Assembly: GCA_023150915.1 (NCBI GenBank)
Contig: JAKLKA010000021.1
Coordinates: forward strand, 1 to 64,000
DNA length: 64,000 nt
Source of the DNA: Polyangiaceae bacterium
GTDB taxonomy: Bacteria; Myxococcota_A; Polyangia; Polyangiales; Polyangiaceae
Direction of reading: 5' to 3'
Below are positions 35,149 to 44,299 of this stretch, in pieces. The notes beneath the pieces were generated by a model. The model worked only from the letters and a program-made list of their open reading frames with translations. It was not told where the DNA came from and made no database searches. The position numbers and the translations under genes were made by a program. Every line of letters starts with the position of its first letter. Positions within the stretch are counted from its first letter, which is position 1.

Positions 35149-35175
35149 TTAGCACTCACTGAGCGAGAGTGCTAA
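35149..35175 (-). promoter_or_regulatory. CIRCE operator (HrcA site) of groESL
   Basis: TTAGCACTC (35149-35157), a 9-nt spacer and GAGTGCTAA (35167-35175) match the CIRCE consensus exactly. HrcA bound here represses groESL until heat or folding stress. No hrcA gene is in the window. Confidence 0.97.
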
Positions 35176-35185
35176 CAGGACCCGG

Positions 35186-35213
35186 AATCTAATCGCGGCG
35201 CCCATGGAGTCAA
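35186..35213 (-). promoter_or_regulatory. sigma70-type promoter of groESL
   Basis: On the minus strand TTGACT (35208-35213) and TAGATT (35186-35191) are 16 nt apart. They lie just upstream of the CIRCE element, so HrcA would cover the transcription start. The rest of the gap to 35464 shows nothing further. Confidence 0.75.
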
Positions 35214-35464
35214 GGGGGGCATAAGGTGGTTGTGCGTTAGCAGCCTCGCCGGGCGAGTGCTGAAGAACGTTGCTCCAGCATCACTTCAACTTGGCCACGG
35301 CCGCGCCGTTCGCGCATATTGAAAGAAGCTGGTTGAAGAGCGCGCAAAGGTCCCTGAAACCACGACGCATTGTCGGGCCCGACCCGGAATCGCCCCGGGC
35401 AGACGGCGCCGCCTTCTCCACAGCCCCCCGCCGGCCGCCCTGGCCGGGACAGGAGTGATCCGCC

Positions 35465-36091
35465 ATGCCTGACCACCCGGACCCCAAAGCCCCCACCATC
35501 GACCTGGCCTCGGACGTGAGTGCGTTCTTCGGGCCCGTGGTGGCCGAGGCCATCCGAACCCACGGCTACGAGACCACCAACGCCGCGGAGGCCTACGTGG
35601 TCGGCCTGCTTGCCGACTACACCAAGCCGGGGCAGCTGGGAGAAGAGACCCTCTCGCGCCCGCTCACGTTGATGCTGGACGAGGCGATGCAGACCTCGGG
35701 CCCCGAGCGCTTCGAGCGCCTGCGCGTGATCGGCGACGGGGTGCTCTATGTCTCGGGCTTCTTCGGCGAGCACCTCGAGACCCGAGGCGTCCAGCCGGCG
35801 TACATGACCACCCTGGGCGCGTGTGCCTACGAAAACGCCTCGGCCATGCTGCGCGGGCGCGCGGCTCACGTGAACGCGCCCGACCTGTTCACCGAGCTGG
35901 CCGAGAAGTTCCGCATGTTCGTCCGGCTTCTGGCCGACGTGGCCGAGTCGCTGCGCGCGCGCTCCGCGCGCACCGACGGCGCGGTCGTGAAGCTGTACGA
36001 GCGCTGGCTCAAGACCGGCTCGGCGACCCTGGGTGACGCGCTGGTGGCGCGCGGCATGGTGCCAGTGCGCGGAACGGGGCTGGTGCATTGA
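35465..36091 (+). CDS. conserved hypothetical protein
   Basis: This 208-residue soluble protein starts at ATG 35465 behind AGGAGTG (35451-35457). It has a helical, cytoplasmic composition without signal or TM segment. It includes VVAEAIRTHGYETTNAAEAYVVGLLADY and a central FERLRVIGDGVLYVSGFFGEHLE. The next gene starts at a TTG that overlaps its stop, so the two are translationally coupled and probably act together. No catalytic motif is recognised. Confidence 0.8.
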   Translation: MPDHPDPKAPTIDLASDVSAFFGPVVAEAIRTHGYETTNAAEAYVVGLLADYTKPGQLGEETLSRPLTLMLDEAMQTSGPERFERLRVIGDGVLYVSGFFGEHLETRGVQPAYMTTLGACAYENASAMLRGRAAHVNAPDLFTELAEKFRMFVRLLADVAESLRARSARTDGAVVKLYERWLKTGSATLGDALVARGMVPVRGTGLVH

Positions 36092-36690
36092 ACGACCCGC
36101 ACCAGCGGACGCTCCGCAGCGTGCAGCTCCAGATCGAGCAGGTGTACGGCCTCGAGCGCACCGCCGACGTGGTGGACTTCGTGCGCATGGGCGCCGAGAG
36201 CTCGCGCGAGACCCTGGTGCTGCGCCAGCGCGACGACGAGCTCGAGATCGCGCTGGTGCTGCCACCGGTCAGCGATCCCCTGGAGCTGACGGCCCCGCAC
36301 TATGGCCCGTCGGACGCTTGGCTGCAGCTGGTCGAGGGCGTCAGCCACTTCGTCTACGTGGCCGAGCGCGCCCGCACCGAGCTGCCGGCGACCATGCTCG
36401 AGCTGGAGCTGCAGGCCGAGGTCGACAAGTTCGTGCTGTTGGCCTTTGCCGGGGCGCCCCTCGAGGCTCACCAGAGCTCGGCGCTGCACGGCCACCTCTA
36501 CGAGCGGGTGCGCTACCTGCACGGGCCCGACACCGAAGACGGCGTGCGCTATCGCCTGGCCAACGATCTGGCCGCGCGCTTCGTGGCGCGGTTGGTCAAG
36601 GGCGAAGACCCGCCGGCGGCGCTGCGCACGCTGCGCAAGTTCTATCGCGCGGGCCAGGCAGAGAAGATCCGGCTCGCGCAGGCGGCGTGA
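36088..36690 (+). CDS. conserved hypothetical protein, coupled to the upstream gene
   Basis: This 200-residue soluble protein begins at TTG 36088, overlapping the preceding TGA by 4 nt. It includes LVLRQRDDELEIALVLPP, YGPSDAWLQLVEGVSHFVYVAERAR and a basic C-terminus (TLRKFYRAGQAEKIRLAQ). The composition suggests an alpha/beta cytoplasmic protein. No family is recognised. It is convergent with the lipoprotein gene at 36704. Confidence 0.78.
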   Translation: MNDPHQRTLRSVQLQIEQVYGLERTADVVDFVRMGAESSRETLVLRQRDDELEIALVLPPVSDPLELTAPHYGPSDAWLQLVEGVSHFVYVAERARTELPATMLELELQAEVDKFVLLAFAGAPLEAHQSSALHGHLYERVRYLHGPDTEDGVRYRLANDLAARFVARLVKGEDPPAALRTLRKFYRAGQAEKIRLAQAA

Positions 36691-36703
36691 GCGCAGGTCG
36701 CCT

Positions 36704-37180
36704 TCACTTGCAGTTGCCGTCGGCGCCGCAAGTGAGGGGCGCACAGCAATGCTCCCCGAGACCCACGGCGCTGCACTTGTCGCCCGGCTTCGCCTTGCAG
36801 GCGACCCCGTAGCACAACGGGCTGAGCGCCTTGTCGCTCGCGATGCACTCGATGACGGGAGCTGCGATCAGCGGGATGTCGGCGGGCACGACGCCCTTGC
36901 AGAGCTGATCCACGATGTTCTGGGCCTTGGCCTGGCAATCGCCGGCCGCCTTGCAGTTGGCCCACTTCCCGGCGCAAGCCGGCGACTTGTCCACCGCGGG
37001 CCAGCAGCTCGCCGGCGAGCAGGTCCCACCGCCGCCGGACCCGCCGGACGACGCCCCGCTCGCACCGCCGGTCGATGCTCCGCCGCTCGAGGCACCGCCG
37101 CCGCCGCCGTTCTCGTTGGTGGTCGACGACGAGCAACCCAGCACCGACAAGACCAGCACCCACAGGACCCGGTGACCCAT
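36704..37180 (-). CDS. small Cys-rich lipoprotein
   Basis: This 158-residue protein has a signal MGHRVLWVLVLSVLGC with lipobox VLGC, a Gly/Ser-rich linker (about 20-55) and a mature part with thirteen or so cysteines (CSPASCWPAV, CCAPLTCGADGNC). The last segment resembles small disulfide knots in exported myxobacterial proteins. No function is assigned. Confidence 0.75.
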   Translation of the reverse strand: MGHRVLWVLVLSVLGCSSSTTNENGGGGGASSGGASTGGASGASSGGSGGGGTCSPASCWPAVDKSPACAGKWANCKAAGDCQAKAQNIVDQLCKGVVPADIPLIAAPVIECIASDKALSPLCYGVACKAKPGDKCSAVGLGEHCCAPLTCGADGNCK

Positions 37181-37465
37181 GGTTGCCCAAGGTATCGCGA
37201 GGCGAGCGGGTCGGCCAGCCCCCCGCGTCGACCCGCACGCTGCGCGACCTCAGGGCACTTTTCCGTAGAGACGCTGCTGGCGCGCCCCCGACGGAAGGCG
37301 CGCGCAGGATTGCGGTCAGTGGTCTGTGGCAGCGGCAGCGTCATGGGCTCGCCGGCTCGCGAGGCGGCGCGATCGAAAACGCGTCCCTTTTCGCAACCGT
37401 CCGGCGCGACTTCCGGGCGGGGATGCGTTGACCCGGCCTTCCGCGAAGCCCATGCTCGCCCCGCC

Positions 37466-37789
37466 GTGCACGTCGTTTACGTGGCTCGAGACCTGTGGGA
37501 GGCGCAGCTTTTGCTCGATCAGCTGATCGAGCTGTGGATCAAGGCCCGGATCGACAACGCGCTCTGCCTCAGCGCCTATGGCGAGCTGCCCTATCTGGCC
37601 TCGCGCCCGCGGGTGGTGGTCGAGCGCGACAGTGACGTCGAGCGCGCGCGGGTGGCGGTGCGCGAGTTCGAGGCGCGGCAGAAGGCCGATGTGCAGGGCG
37701 TGAAGCGCTGTACCCGTTGCGGCGACGAGAGCCCCGAGAACTTCGAGCTGTGCTGGAAGTGCGGCGAAGAGCTGGGTGCGGGTCGCTGA
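37466..37789 (+). CDS. DUF2007-like protein with C-terminal zinc ribbon
   Basis: This 107-residue protein starts at GTG 37466; the frame is open far upstream, but that part lies over other genes. The N-terminal 75 residues (VVYVARDLWEAQLLLDQL, then SRPRVVVERDSDVERAR) fit the DUF2007 putative signal-transducing domain. A CTRCGDESPENFELCWKCG zinc ribbon follows. The start is uncertain since there is no clear ribosome site. Confidence 0.65.
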   Translation: MHVVYVARDLWEAQLLLDQLIELWIKARIDNALCLSAYGELPYLASRPRVVVERDSDVERARVAVREFEARQKADVQGVKRCTRCGDESPENFELCWKCGEELGAGR

Positions 37790-37795
37790 CGGGGC

Positions 37796-38965
37796 TCAGA
37801 GCCCCATCAACTTCGCCAGGTAGTAGGTCATCGTCTCGCTGGTGCCACCGCCGATCTTGAGCAGGCGCGCGTCCCGCCAGGCCCGGGCGATGGGGTACTC
37901 TTCGATGTAGCCCCAGCCGCCGTGGAACTGCAGGCAGGTGTCCATCACCTCGGCCACCAGCTCACCGGCGACGATCTTCGCCATGCTGATCAGCTTCACC
38001 GTCTCCATCGAGACGTTGCCGCGGTTCTCGTACTTGTCGGTGTTGTAGGCGTCGACGCACTTGTCGACGAAGGCCTGAGCCATCTCGACCTTGGTGTACA
38101 TGTTCACGAACTTGTGCTGCCACACCTCGCGCTTGATCAGCGGCTTGCCAAACACCACGCGCTGCTCGCCATAGGCCCGCGAGAACTCGATGGCGAAGCG
38201 CGCGCCGGCGATGCCCGACACCGCGCCGATCAGCCGCTCGGCCTGGAAGTTCTGCATCAGATACATGAAGCCCATGTTCTCTTCGCCCAGCCGATAGCGC
38301 TCGGGAATGCGCACGTCTTCCAGCCAGAGCTCGGCGGTGTCCGAGGCGTGGTTGCCGATCTTTTCCAGCTTCTTGCCGACCTTGAAGCCCTTGGTGTCGG
38401 TGGGCAGCAAGAAGAAGGTGCACCCGTGGGCGCCGGACTCGGGGTTGGTCTTGGCCAGCAGGGTGACGAAGCTGGCCCGCGCGCCGTTGGTGATGAAGGT
38501 CTTCTGACCATTGAGCACGTAGTCGCCGCCGTCTTTCTTGGCGACCGTGCGGATGCCGGCCACGTCGCTACCGGCGCCGGGCTCGCTGACCCCGATCGCT
38601 GCGATGCGATCGCCGCTCAACGCCGGCTTCAAGAACTCGTCGATCTGGGCGGGCGTTCCCAGGTCGGCGATCACCGGGGTCGCCATGTCGGTCTGAACGA
38701 GCAGCGCCATGGTCACGCCGGCGCAGCGCCCGCGCGGCAGCTCTTGGGCCTTGGCCACGCTGAACCAATAGTCGCCGCCCGAGCCGCCGCACGCCTCGGA
38801 ATAGTGCGCACCCAAGATGCCGAGCTGACCGGCCTTCTTGAATAGCTCGCTGGGGAAGTCTTTGGCCTTCTCCCATTCGTCCGAGAACGGGGCGATCTCC
38901 TTCTCGGCGAACTGACGGACGGTCTTGCGGAAGTGCTCGTGCTCTTCGGTGTACGGATTCCACAT
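37796..38965 (-). CDS. acyl-CoA dehydrogenase
   Basis: This 389-residue FAD enzyme catalyses the first, alpha-beta dehydrogenation step of acyl-CoA oxidation. It starts at ATG 38965 (MWNPYTEEHEHFRK). The family motifs are AIGVSEPGAGSDVAGIRT (substrate/FAD binding) and, near the C-terminus, QFHGGWGYIEEYPIARAWRDARLLKIGGGTSE, where the glutamate pair covers the usual catalytic base region. The length is typical. The frame open to 39346 is non-coding in its extra part. Substrate chain length or branching is not deducible. Confidence 0.95.
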   Translation of the reverse strand: MWNPYTEEHEHFRKTVRQFAEKEIAPFSDEWEKAKDFPSELFKKAGQLGILGAHYSEACGGSGGDYWFSVAKAQELPRGRCAGVTMALLVQTDMATPVIADLGTPAQIDEFLKPALSGDRIAAIGVSEPGAGSDVAGIRTVAKKDGGDYVLNGQKTFITNGARASFVTLLAKTNPESGAHGCTFFLLPTDTKGFKVGKKLEKIGNHASDTAELWLEDVRIPERYRLGEENMGFMYLMQNFQAERLIGAVSGIAGARFAIEFSRAYGEQRVVFGKPLIKREVWQHKFVNMYTKVEMAQAFVDKCVDAYNTDKYENRGNVSMETVKLISMAKIVAGELVAEVMDTCLQFHGGWGYIEEYPIARAWRDARLLKIGGGTSETMTYYLAKLMGL

Positions 38966-39085
38966 GGCGATTCCCTCGGGCAGGCCGGGCGGCCCCGGCG
39001 CGGAATGATTCGTACACGAAATATCTCGGGCCGCAACCCGCCAGACCTTGGACATCCGCCCGCCCGCCTCGTACGGTGAACCCCG

Positions 39086-39538
39086 ATGATTTCCGCCCGC
39101 GTTGCGCTGCTCGCCCTGGCTCTGCCGCTCACGGGGTGCCCCTCGAAAGAGGCCGAAGATCCGAAGAGCATCCTGGGCGACTGGACGGAGCACCAGGGGG
39201 TCGAGGGCACCACCGGCGCCGGGACCAAGCACGAGCCCCACACCGCGGCCGGGCAAGGCGCGCCGGCCGAGCGCCTGGCCACCAAGCTCGAGTGCGAGGC
39301 GGCGGTACGCCGCATCGAAGAGCTGGGGATGGACCTCGCCATCCAAGAGGCCGACGACCCGGAAGAGCGGAAGGCGCTCGAGCTTCGCAAGAAGAAGCTG
39401 CTCCAGAGCCCCGAGCTCGCGGCGCGCGTCAAAGACGGCACCGAAGAGTGCCTGTCGCGCGACACGCCTCGGAGCGAGGCCCTGTGCATCGCTCGGGCCA
39501 AGAGCGAGCTCGACGTCGACCGCTGCAGCAGGCAGTGA
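39086..39538 (+). CDS. small lipoprotein
   Basis: This 150-residue protein has a signal MISARVALLALALPLTGC with canonical lipobox LTGC, then a charged helical mature part with three cysteines (KLECEAAVRRIEELG, GTEECLSRD, LCIARAKSEL). It lies 37 nt before the OPT transporter start on the same strand and may be co-transcribed. No family is recognised. Confidence 0.7.
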   Translation: MISARVALLALALPLTGCPSKEAEDPKSILGDWTEHQGVEGTTGAGTKHEPHTAAGQGAPAERLATKLECEAAVRRIEELGMDLAIQEADDPEERKALELRKKKLLQSPELAARVKDGTEECLSRDTPRSEALCIARAKSELDVDRCSRQ

Positions 39539-39575
39539 CTCACGCCGGGTTCTCGGCTACGGCCTCGGGCCCACG

Positions 39576-41402
39576 ATGACGACCCCGGCGGAGCCGACAC
39601 CGATCCACCCTCCCAGCCTGCCCGAGCTGACACTGCGCGCCGTGCTCACCGGCATGGTGCTCGGAGGCGTGCTCTCGATCTGCAACATCTACGCCGGTCT
39701 GAAGATCGGCTGGGGGATGAACATGAGCGTCACCGCGGCGCTGCTCGGCTTCGCGGTGTGGAAGGCGTTCCAGGTCGGCGGGGCGCGCGAGTTCTCGATC
39801 CTCGAGAACAACCTCAACCAGACCGCCGCGTCGTCCGCCGCCGCTGTCTCGTCGGCAGGCTTGGTCGCGCCCATCCCCGCGCTCACCATCATGACGGGCT
39901 TCCAGTACACCTGGCAGATACTGGCGTTGTGGACCGGCAGCGTGATGCTGGTGGGGATCGTGGCTGGCATCGGGCTGCGCCGGCAGCTGTTGATCGTCGA
40001 CAAGCTGCCGTTCCCGGGCGGCATGGCCTCGGCCGAGACGCTGAAGCAGATGTACGCCAAGGGCCAAGAGGCCATGTCTCGCGTGCGCATGCTGGGCATC
40101 GGCGCGGTGATCGCCAGCGTTGTCGCGCTGGTGGTCGAGTACGCCAAGGTTCCCAAGTGGGCGCCGCCCTTCTCGTGGGCAGCGGGGGCACCCGTCGCGG
40201 CGAAGGGGATCTCCAAGATCTCGCTCACCAACCTGGGCTTCGCGCTCGACCCCTCGCCGCTGATGGCGGCGGTGGGCGTGCTGGTCGGCTTCCGCGCCGC
40301 CGCGTCGTTGTTCCTGGGGTCCATCGTCGCTTACGCCGTGCTCGGGCCCTACGTGCTCGAGCAGGGCTGGGCCTTGCCCACGGCGAAGATCGCCGACAAG
40401 CCCTGGTACACGCCGCTGCTCAGCTGGCTGCTCTGGCCCGGTGTGGCGATGATGGTCACCTCGTCGCTCACCTCGCTTGCGTTCTCGTGGCGCTCGATGG
40501 TCCGCGCGTTCTTGCCCGGGTCGAAGGGCGGCGATGACCAAACCGACCCGCTGCCCGAGGGCTCGCGCCTGCGGGACGTGGTGCCGATGAAGTGGTTCTT
40601 GGGCGGCATCGTGCTGGTGACGATCATCGCCACCATCACCCAGGTCAGTTACTTCTCCATCGCCTGGTGGACGGCCATCTTGGCCGTGCTGCTCACCTTC
40701 GTGCTGGCCGTGGTCACCGGGCGCGTCACCGGCGAAACCAACGTCACACCGGTCGGCGCCATGGGCAAGGTCACGCAGCTGATGTTCGGCATCATCCAGC
40801 CCGGCAACGTGGCGGCGAACTTGATGAGCGCCAACGTCACCGGCGGCGCTGCCTCGCAGACCGGTGACCTGCTGCACGACCTGAAGGCGGGTCTGATCCT
40901 GGGCGCTTCGCCCCGCCGGCAGGTGATCGCGCAGTGCTTCGGCACGCTCAGCGGCGCGCTGGTGGGCTCGGCCGCCTACCTGGTGCTGGTGCGCGACGCG
41001 AAGGCCATGCTGCTCACTGACGAGTGGCCCGCGCCCGCGGTGGCGTCGTGGAAGGCCGTGGCCGAGCTGTTCGCCAAGGGCCTTTCGGCCATGCCGCCGG
41101 GTGCGCTCACCGCGATGTACGTCGGCGGGGCGGCGGGCATCGTGCTGGCAATCGCCGAGAAGAAGCTACCGGGGCGCCTGGCCAAGTGGGTTCCCAGCCC
41201 CTCCAGCTTGGGCCTGGGCTTCGTGATCCCGGCCTATCAGGGGCTGTCGATGCTGCTGGGCGCCACGCTGGCGCTGCTGGTGCAGAAGAAGAACAAGGAG
41301 TGGGGCGACCGCTTCTTGATCGTGCTGGCCAGCGGGTTCATCGCCGGCGAGAGCCTGACCGGCGTGGGCATCGCGCTGCACAAGATGTTCTTCGCGAAGT
41401 GA
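39576..41402 (+). CDS. OPT-family oligopeptide/metal-chelate transporter
   Basis: The 608-residue polytopic protein starts at ATG 39576. The OPT signature is visible: LSICNIYAGLKIGWGMNMSV (first helices), NLNQTAASSAAAVSSAG, and DKLPFPGGMASAETLKQMY. Later comes QPGNVAANLMSANVTGGAASQTGDLLHDLKAG. About 14-16 hydrophobic helices are expected. OPT members import oligopeptides or metal-siderophore complexes by proton symport. Convergent with the Ser/Thr kinase gene. Confidence 0.92.
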   Translation: MTTPAEPTPIHPPSLPELTLRAVLTGMVLGGVLSICNIYAGLKIGWGMNMSVTAALLGFAVWKAFQVGGAREFSILENNLNQTAASSAAAVSSAGLVAPIPALTIMTGFQYTWQILALWTGSVMLVGIVAGIGLRRQLLIVDKLPFPGGMASAETLKQMYAKGQEAMSRVRMLGIGAVIASVVALVVEYAKVPKWAPPFSWAAGAPVAAKGISKISLTNLGFALDPSPLMAAVGVLVGFRAAASLFLGSIVAYAVLGPYVLEQGWALPTAKIADKPWYTPLLSWLLWPGVAMMVTSSLTSLAFSWRSMVRAFLPGSKGGDDQTDPLPEGSRLRDVVPMKWFLGGIVLVTIIATITQVSYFSIAWWTAILAVLLTFVLAVVTGRVTGETNVTPVGAMGKVTQLMFGIIQPGNVAANLMSANVTGGAASQTGDLLHDLKAGLILGASPRRQVIAQCFGTLSGALVGSAAYLVLVRDAKAMLLTDEWPAPAVASWKAVAELFAKGLSAMPPGALTAMYVGGAAGIVLAIAEKKLPGRLAKWVPSPSSLGLGFVIPAYQGLSMLLGATLALLVQKKNKEWGDRFLIVLASGFIAGESLTGVGIALHKMFFAK

Positions 41403-41528
41403 GCGTGCGGCCGATGGGCTGGGCCTCGACGGGCCGATGCGCGGGTGGGGCGGCGCACTTCGGTCCGTGACCCACGCGGTTTGGCCTCGTACCGGTCAAC
41501 CGCCGCGGCTCAGCGCGGTGACCCACGC

Positions 41529-43133
41529 TCACTCGGCCGCGCGCTGCGTGAGATCGATGCTGACCACCGTGGTGGTGGCCATCTCCAGCGGCGTCTTCTT
41601 CTGGATGGGGTGCGCCGCATAGAAGGCCTCTGCGTCGGCCACGGTCCATGGCGTGAGCGGCACCGTCTCGAGCTCGGCGGCCAGTGCCCGCGCCGAGGCC
41701 GGGCGCGCGTCGGGCTTCTTGGCCAAGCACGCCAGCACGATGCGCTCGAGCTCGGCCGGCACGCCGCGACCAAGCTTCACCGACGGCGGCACCGGGGCCT
41801 GGTGAACGTGCTGGCTGCACACCTCGACCACGCTCTGGCCCTCGAACGGCGGCACACCGGTCAACAAGAAGTACGCGACCGCGCCCAGCGCGTAGAGATC
41901 GGCGCTGGGCCCCACGGCCTCGGGCGCGGTGACCGCCTCGGGCGCCATGTAGAGCGGCGTGCCGATGATGGTCGCCGCCGTGCTCTGGCTGACGTCGGTG
42001 CTGGTGATGTCTTTCACCAGACCGAAGTCGAACACCTTCACCGTGTCGCGGACGCCGCCCCGCTCGCACAGCACGATGTTGGCGGGCTTCACGTCGCGGT
42101 GAACCAGACCCAGGGAATGCGCCTCGGACAGCGCGCCCGCCACCTGCTTCAAGACATGCACCACGCGACGCGGGTCCTGGGGTCCGGTCTGGTCGACCAA
42201 GTCCTGCAGGTCGACGCCGTCCAGGTACTCCATGGCGTAGTAGAAGACGCCATCGGGCGTGCGCCCATAGTCGTAGATCGAGACGGTGTTGGGGTGGGTC
42301 AGGCTGCTGGTGTGCTGCACCTCGCGCTCGAAGCGCGCGATGGCCTGGGCCCCGACCTTCTCCATGGGCAAGAGCTTGATGGCGGTGGGGCGCCGCAAGA
42401 GCGCGTGCCGCGCCCGATAGACGGTGCCCATGCCGCCTTCGCCGATCTTCTCGCCCAGCAAATATTGCCCCAGCCGCCGAGCTTCAGCCGCGTTGCGGCG
42501 CAGGCCATAGATGATGCGCGAGGTCAGAGTGGACACCACGATGATGGTCAGCGACCAGAGCATCGAGTTGATCTGGGCCGTGAAGATCCAGACCCGCTCG
42601 ATCGCGCTTCCGACCACCGCACCCACGATCAGCGCCGGGGCGACCCCGATGGCGCTGACGACCAGGGTCTGCAGCGGGGTGCTCGGGATGAGCACCGCCC
42701 GCAGGGTCAAGACCACCATGGTGATCAGCAGCATGGTCATGTCGACCCGACCCGGCCGGCGGGAGAAGTCCGTGAGGACCATGCCGCCGTAGGCGGCGAG
42801 GATCGACAGGGTCAGGGCGAGGTCGGCCCCCACCAGCGTCAAGAGCCGCGGGCGACCCCGGCGAAGCAGCGCCCAGAACAGGAGGCCGACCGCCACGGCG
42901 CCGGCGTGAAGCCGGTTGCCGGCGCTGCGCAGGAACTCGGCCAGCGTGTATTCGGGGATGAACGTCAGGCCCACGCCGTTGCCCACCACGAAGAAGCCCA
43001 GGCCCACCAGCGCCCCGACCAACGCGAACAGCGCCACCCGCTCTTGAAGGAACGAGTGCTCGTCCGTCGAGTCGCCCGAGTCGCTGCCGAAGCGCAGCGC
43101 GCCGAGCAATGTGGGTCGAGGGGTGGCAGGCAT
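41529..43133 (-). CDS. membrane-anchored Ser/Thr protein kinase (PknB/Hanks type)
   Basis: The 534-residue kinase starts at ATG 43133. The N-terminal part (about 30-215) has about six TM helices. The kinase domain (about 230-490) has IGEGGMGTVYRARH (glycine loop), AIKLL (invariant Lys), LVHRDVKPANIVL (catalytic loop), FDFGLVKD (DFG) and GTPLYMAPEA (APE). It starts 5 nt after the histidine kinase stop and closes the MFP-RND-histidine kinase operon, so it likely tunes efflux or its regulator. A membrane-topped sensor region preceding the kinase is unusual next to an RND pump. Confidence 0.9.
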   Translation of the reverse strand: MPATPRPTLLGALRFGSDSGDSTDEHSFLQERVALFALVGALVGLGFFVVGNGVGLTFIPEYTLAEFLRSAGNRLHAGAVAVGLLFWALLRRGRPRLLTLVGADLALTLSILAAYGGMVLTDFSRRPGRVDMTMLLITMVVLTLRAVLIPSTPLQTLVVSAIGVAPALIVGAVVGSAIERVWIFTAQINSMLWSLTIIVVSTLTSRIIYGLRRNAAEARRLGQYLLGEKIGEGGMGTVYRARHALLRRPTAIKLLPMEKVGAQAIARFEREVQHTSSLTHPNTVSIYDYGRTPDGVFYYAMEYLDGVDLQDLVDQTGPQDPRRVVHVLKQVAGALSEAHSLGLVHRDVKPANIVLCERGGVRDTVKVFDFGLVKDITSTDVSQSTAATIIGTPLYMAPEAVTAPEAVGPSADLYALGAVAYFLLTGVPPFEGQSVVEVCSQHVHQAPVPPSVKLGRGVPAELERIVLACLAKKPDARPASARALAAELETVPLTPWTVADAEAFYAAHPIQKKTPLEMATTTVVSIDLTQRAAE

Positions 43134-43138
43134 GGGAT

Positions 43139-44299
43139 TCACGTGCGCGACAGCGTGAGCCGCGTGCGAGACCGGAGCACCATCGTGTCGAGCGGCTTCT
43201 CGCCCGGCAAGACCACGGTGACCACCGCGCCGCCCCCGTCCCGATTGGCCAGGCACAGGCTACCACCGTGGGCGTCGACGATCTCGCGACAGATGGTCAG
43301 GCCGATGCCCGACCCCTTTTCCTTGGTGGTGTAGAGCGGCAAGAGCGCGCTCTCGAGCGCCTCGCGCGAGAGCCCCCGGCCGCGGTCGGCAACCTCGAAG
43401 CGCGTGCTGCCGTCGGCGTCGACCCGAGCCGAGACGGTCACGTCGGCAGGCGCGCTGCCCGCTTCGATGGCGTTCTTGATCAGGTTGATCAGCACCTGCT
43501 CGATCTGCGCCGAGTCGAAGTGGCCCTCGAGCGCAGACGCCTCGGGCAAGACCACGCCCGGAAAGAGCGTGCCCAGGTGCGCGATCAGCGGCTCGAGGCT
43601 GACGTCGGTCTGGCGCGGCAGAGGCAAGCGGGCGAGCCCCGCGTACCCGCTCAAGAACGCCTGCAGGTGGCGCGCGCGCTCTTCGATGGTGTCCAGCGCC
43701 TGCCCGAGCTTCGGCAGGTGCTCGGGCTTGTCCAGCATCAGCCGCGCCGTGCCCACCAGCGAGGTGATGGGCGCCAGCGAGTTGTTCACCTCGTGGCTGA
43801 CCACCCGCACGACCGTCTTCAGCGTGTCGACCTCGCGTCGCGACACCTCTTTCGTGAGCAGCTTCACGATCAGCATGGTGTACAGCTCGCCCTGCATCGC
43901 GACCGTACAGCGACAGACGTGATAGGTCTCGCGGCGCCCCTCGATCTCCACCGTGAACAGGCGCTCGGTCTCGCCCGAAAGCGCCTCGCGCAGCGCCTCG
44001 GGGGCGGCAGCCAGCATGCGCAAGAAGTTCTTGCCCTCGGGCGCGGTGCCCTCGAAGAACAGGTCCCGCGCCGCCGGGTTGGCATACAGAATGTCGCCGG
44101 TCTCGCCGAACAGCACGATGGCGTCGGGGTTGTTGTCGGCCGCCATCCGCGCAATGGCCTCGTGCTCTTTGGCGCCGCTGCGCAGCCGCTCCAGCTCTCG
44201 TGCACAGGCCCGACTCCGAAGCGCCTCGCGGTAGAGCACCAGCGCGAGCGCGCTCACGGTCACAGACAGCGCGATCACCAGCAGGGCAGAGGCGCTCAT
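43139..44299 (-). CDS. NtrB-like PAS histidine kinase
   Basis: The 386-residue kinase has one N-terminal TM helix (about 2-22), a PAS domain (about 45-160; PDAIVLFGETGDILYANPAARDLF), an H-box VVRVVSHEVNNSLAPI with the phospho-acceptor His, and the ATPase boxes LINLIKNAIEAG, DRGRGLS and GSGIGLTICREIVDAHGG. Its ATG overlaps the RND pump stop (ATGA). The likely partner is the NtrC-like regulator at 50138, encoded divergently with TolC. The signal is unknown. Confidence 0.9.
   Translation of the reverse strand: MSASALLVIALSVTVSALALVLYREALRSRACARELERLRSGAKEHEAIARMAADNNPDAIVLFGETGDILYANPAARDLFFEGTAPEGKNFLRMLAAAPEALREALSGETERLFTVEIEGRRETYHVCRCTVAMQGELYTMLIVKLLTKEVSRREVDTLKTVVRVVSHEVNNSLAPITSLVGTARLMLDKPEHLPKLGQALDTIEERARHLQAFLSGYAGLARLPLPRQTDVSLEPLIAHLGTLFPGVVLPEASALEGHFDSAQIEQVLINLIKNAIEAGSAPADVTVSARVDADGSTRFEVADRGRGLSREALESALLPLYTTKEKGSGIGLTICREIVDAHGGSLCLANRDGGGAVVTVVLPGEKPLDTMVLRSRTRLTLSRT

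Noticed and set aside
37796-39346. N-terminally longer acyl-CoA dehydrogenase (516 codons)
   Set aside because: The added 127 residues lack family similarity and overlap the opposite-strand lipoprotein gene; MWNPYTEEHEHF is a normal start for this family.
41445-43334. 629-codon plus-strand frame opposite the Ser/Thr kinase
   Set aside because: It is antisense to a clear kinase gene, and its His/Asp/Arg/Gln-rich composition is that of a GC-rich complement with no motif.
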